Shown here: positions 57,903 through 57,989 of the stretch, piece by piece | How the letters are laid out: each line of letters begins with the position of its first letter | How positions within the stretch are numbered: position 1 is the stretch's first letter | Virus record (IMG/VR): IMGVR_UViG_3300012922_000008 | Coordinates: 1-57,989 of that record | Origin: a virus | DNA length: 57,989 nt | Direction: 5' to 3' (one strand) | Notes under the pieces: generated by a model | What the model saw: only the letters and a program-made list of their open reading frames with translations | The model's database searches: none | What the model was told of the DNA's origin: nothing | Translations under genes and position numbers: made by a program

Positions 57903-57989
57903 CTCCCACTCCTACTCCAACTCCCACTCCTACTCCAACTCCCACTCCTACTCCAACTCCCACTCCTACTCCAACTCCCACTCCTACTC
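57903..57989. repeat. 18-bp tandem repeat at window edge
   Basis: Four exact 18-bp units (CTCCCACTCCTACTCCAA) plus 15 nt of a fifth run to the last base. Each strand is purine/pyrimidine-biased: all C/T except for A at fixed places. Read as + strand codons it would encode Pro-Thr repeats, and on the minus strand Val-Gly. The array lies upstream of the first leftward gene and is truncated by the window end. It could be a genome end, a replication or packaging site, or an assembly break. Confidence 0.9.

Noticed and set aside
57903-57989. CRISPR array
   Set aside because: The 18-bp units are directly adjacent with no unique spacers, so this is a simple tandem repeat.
1-57989. N4-like virion RNA polymerase in the giant gene
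   Set aside because: The 2,115-residue protein shows glycine zippers, coiled coil and polyvalent-domain features, but I saw none of the T7-type RNA polymerase motifs.

Overview
The window is a bacteriophage genome or a near-complete phage contig. It has short-tailed (podovirus-like) architecture: two tightly packed gene blocks that converge near 34 kb, a large terminase, a portal of about 750 residues, an N4-gp56-type capsid protein, a nozzle-like tail protein, a 2,115-residue ejection-type protein, a GH108 endolysin and a three-TM holin. Genes use Shine-Dalgarno starts with many GTG and TTG codons and overlap constantly (ATGA, GTGA, TAATG). The lysis genes suggest a Gram-negative host, but nothing in the sequence names it. 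GATC is almost absent: I found two occurrences in 58 kb.

Right-going block, 0.4-34.1 kb (virion, packaging and lysis). The order is small and large terminase, a secreted trypsin-like protease, a tiny membrane protein, a histidine phosphatase, an HNH endonuclease, a zinc-knuckle mini-gene, two beta-rich structural proteins, tRNA-Thr(UGU), a membrane protein, two fibre-type proteins sharing an N-terminal module (the second with a pectate-lyase-like region), portal, probable scaffold, major capsid protein, endolysin, holin and a Rho-independent terminator. After it come the tail proteins, small virion candidates, the giant ejection protein and a recombinase-like protein without recognisable catalytic residues. 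That last gene overlaps an RlpA-like gene on the other strand by 438 bp.

Left-going block, 57.9-33.7 kb (early genes, metabolism, replication). From right to left it holds many small, often Cys-rich proteins. Among them is a biosynthetic set: three glutamine-synthetase-fold COOH-NH2 ligases (amidoligases), an ATP-grasp ligase, a class II glutamine amidotransferase that appears to start at ACG, a gamma-glutamylcyclotransferase-like protein and a GNAT acetyltransferase. Next come a Cas4/RecB-like nuclease, a second HNH protein, a metallophosphoesterase, an ECF-like sigma factor, a Sak4-like recombinase, a DUF669-like ssDNA-binding candidate, a UDG-exonuclease-DNA polymerase A fusion, a RepA-like ATPase, another metallophosphoesterase, a HAD nucleotidase, a dNMP kinase and the RlpA-like protein.

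Three noncoding intervals in the left-going block look structured: 53990-54540 (many hairpins and long-range pairings, a candidate large ornate RNA), 40914-41114 (a three-way junction plus a GAAA-capped hairpin) and 40105-40299 (hairpins ending in a terminator). The right edge runs into an 18-bp tandem repeat, which may be why the contig stops there. The best candidates for new biology are the amidoligase cluster and the 54-kb structured RNA.
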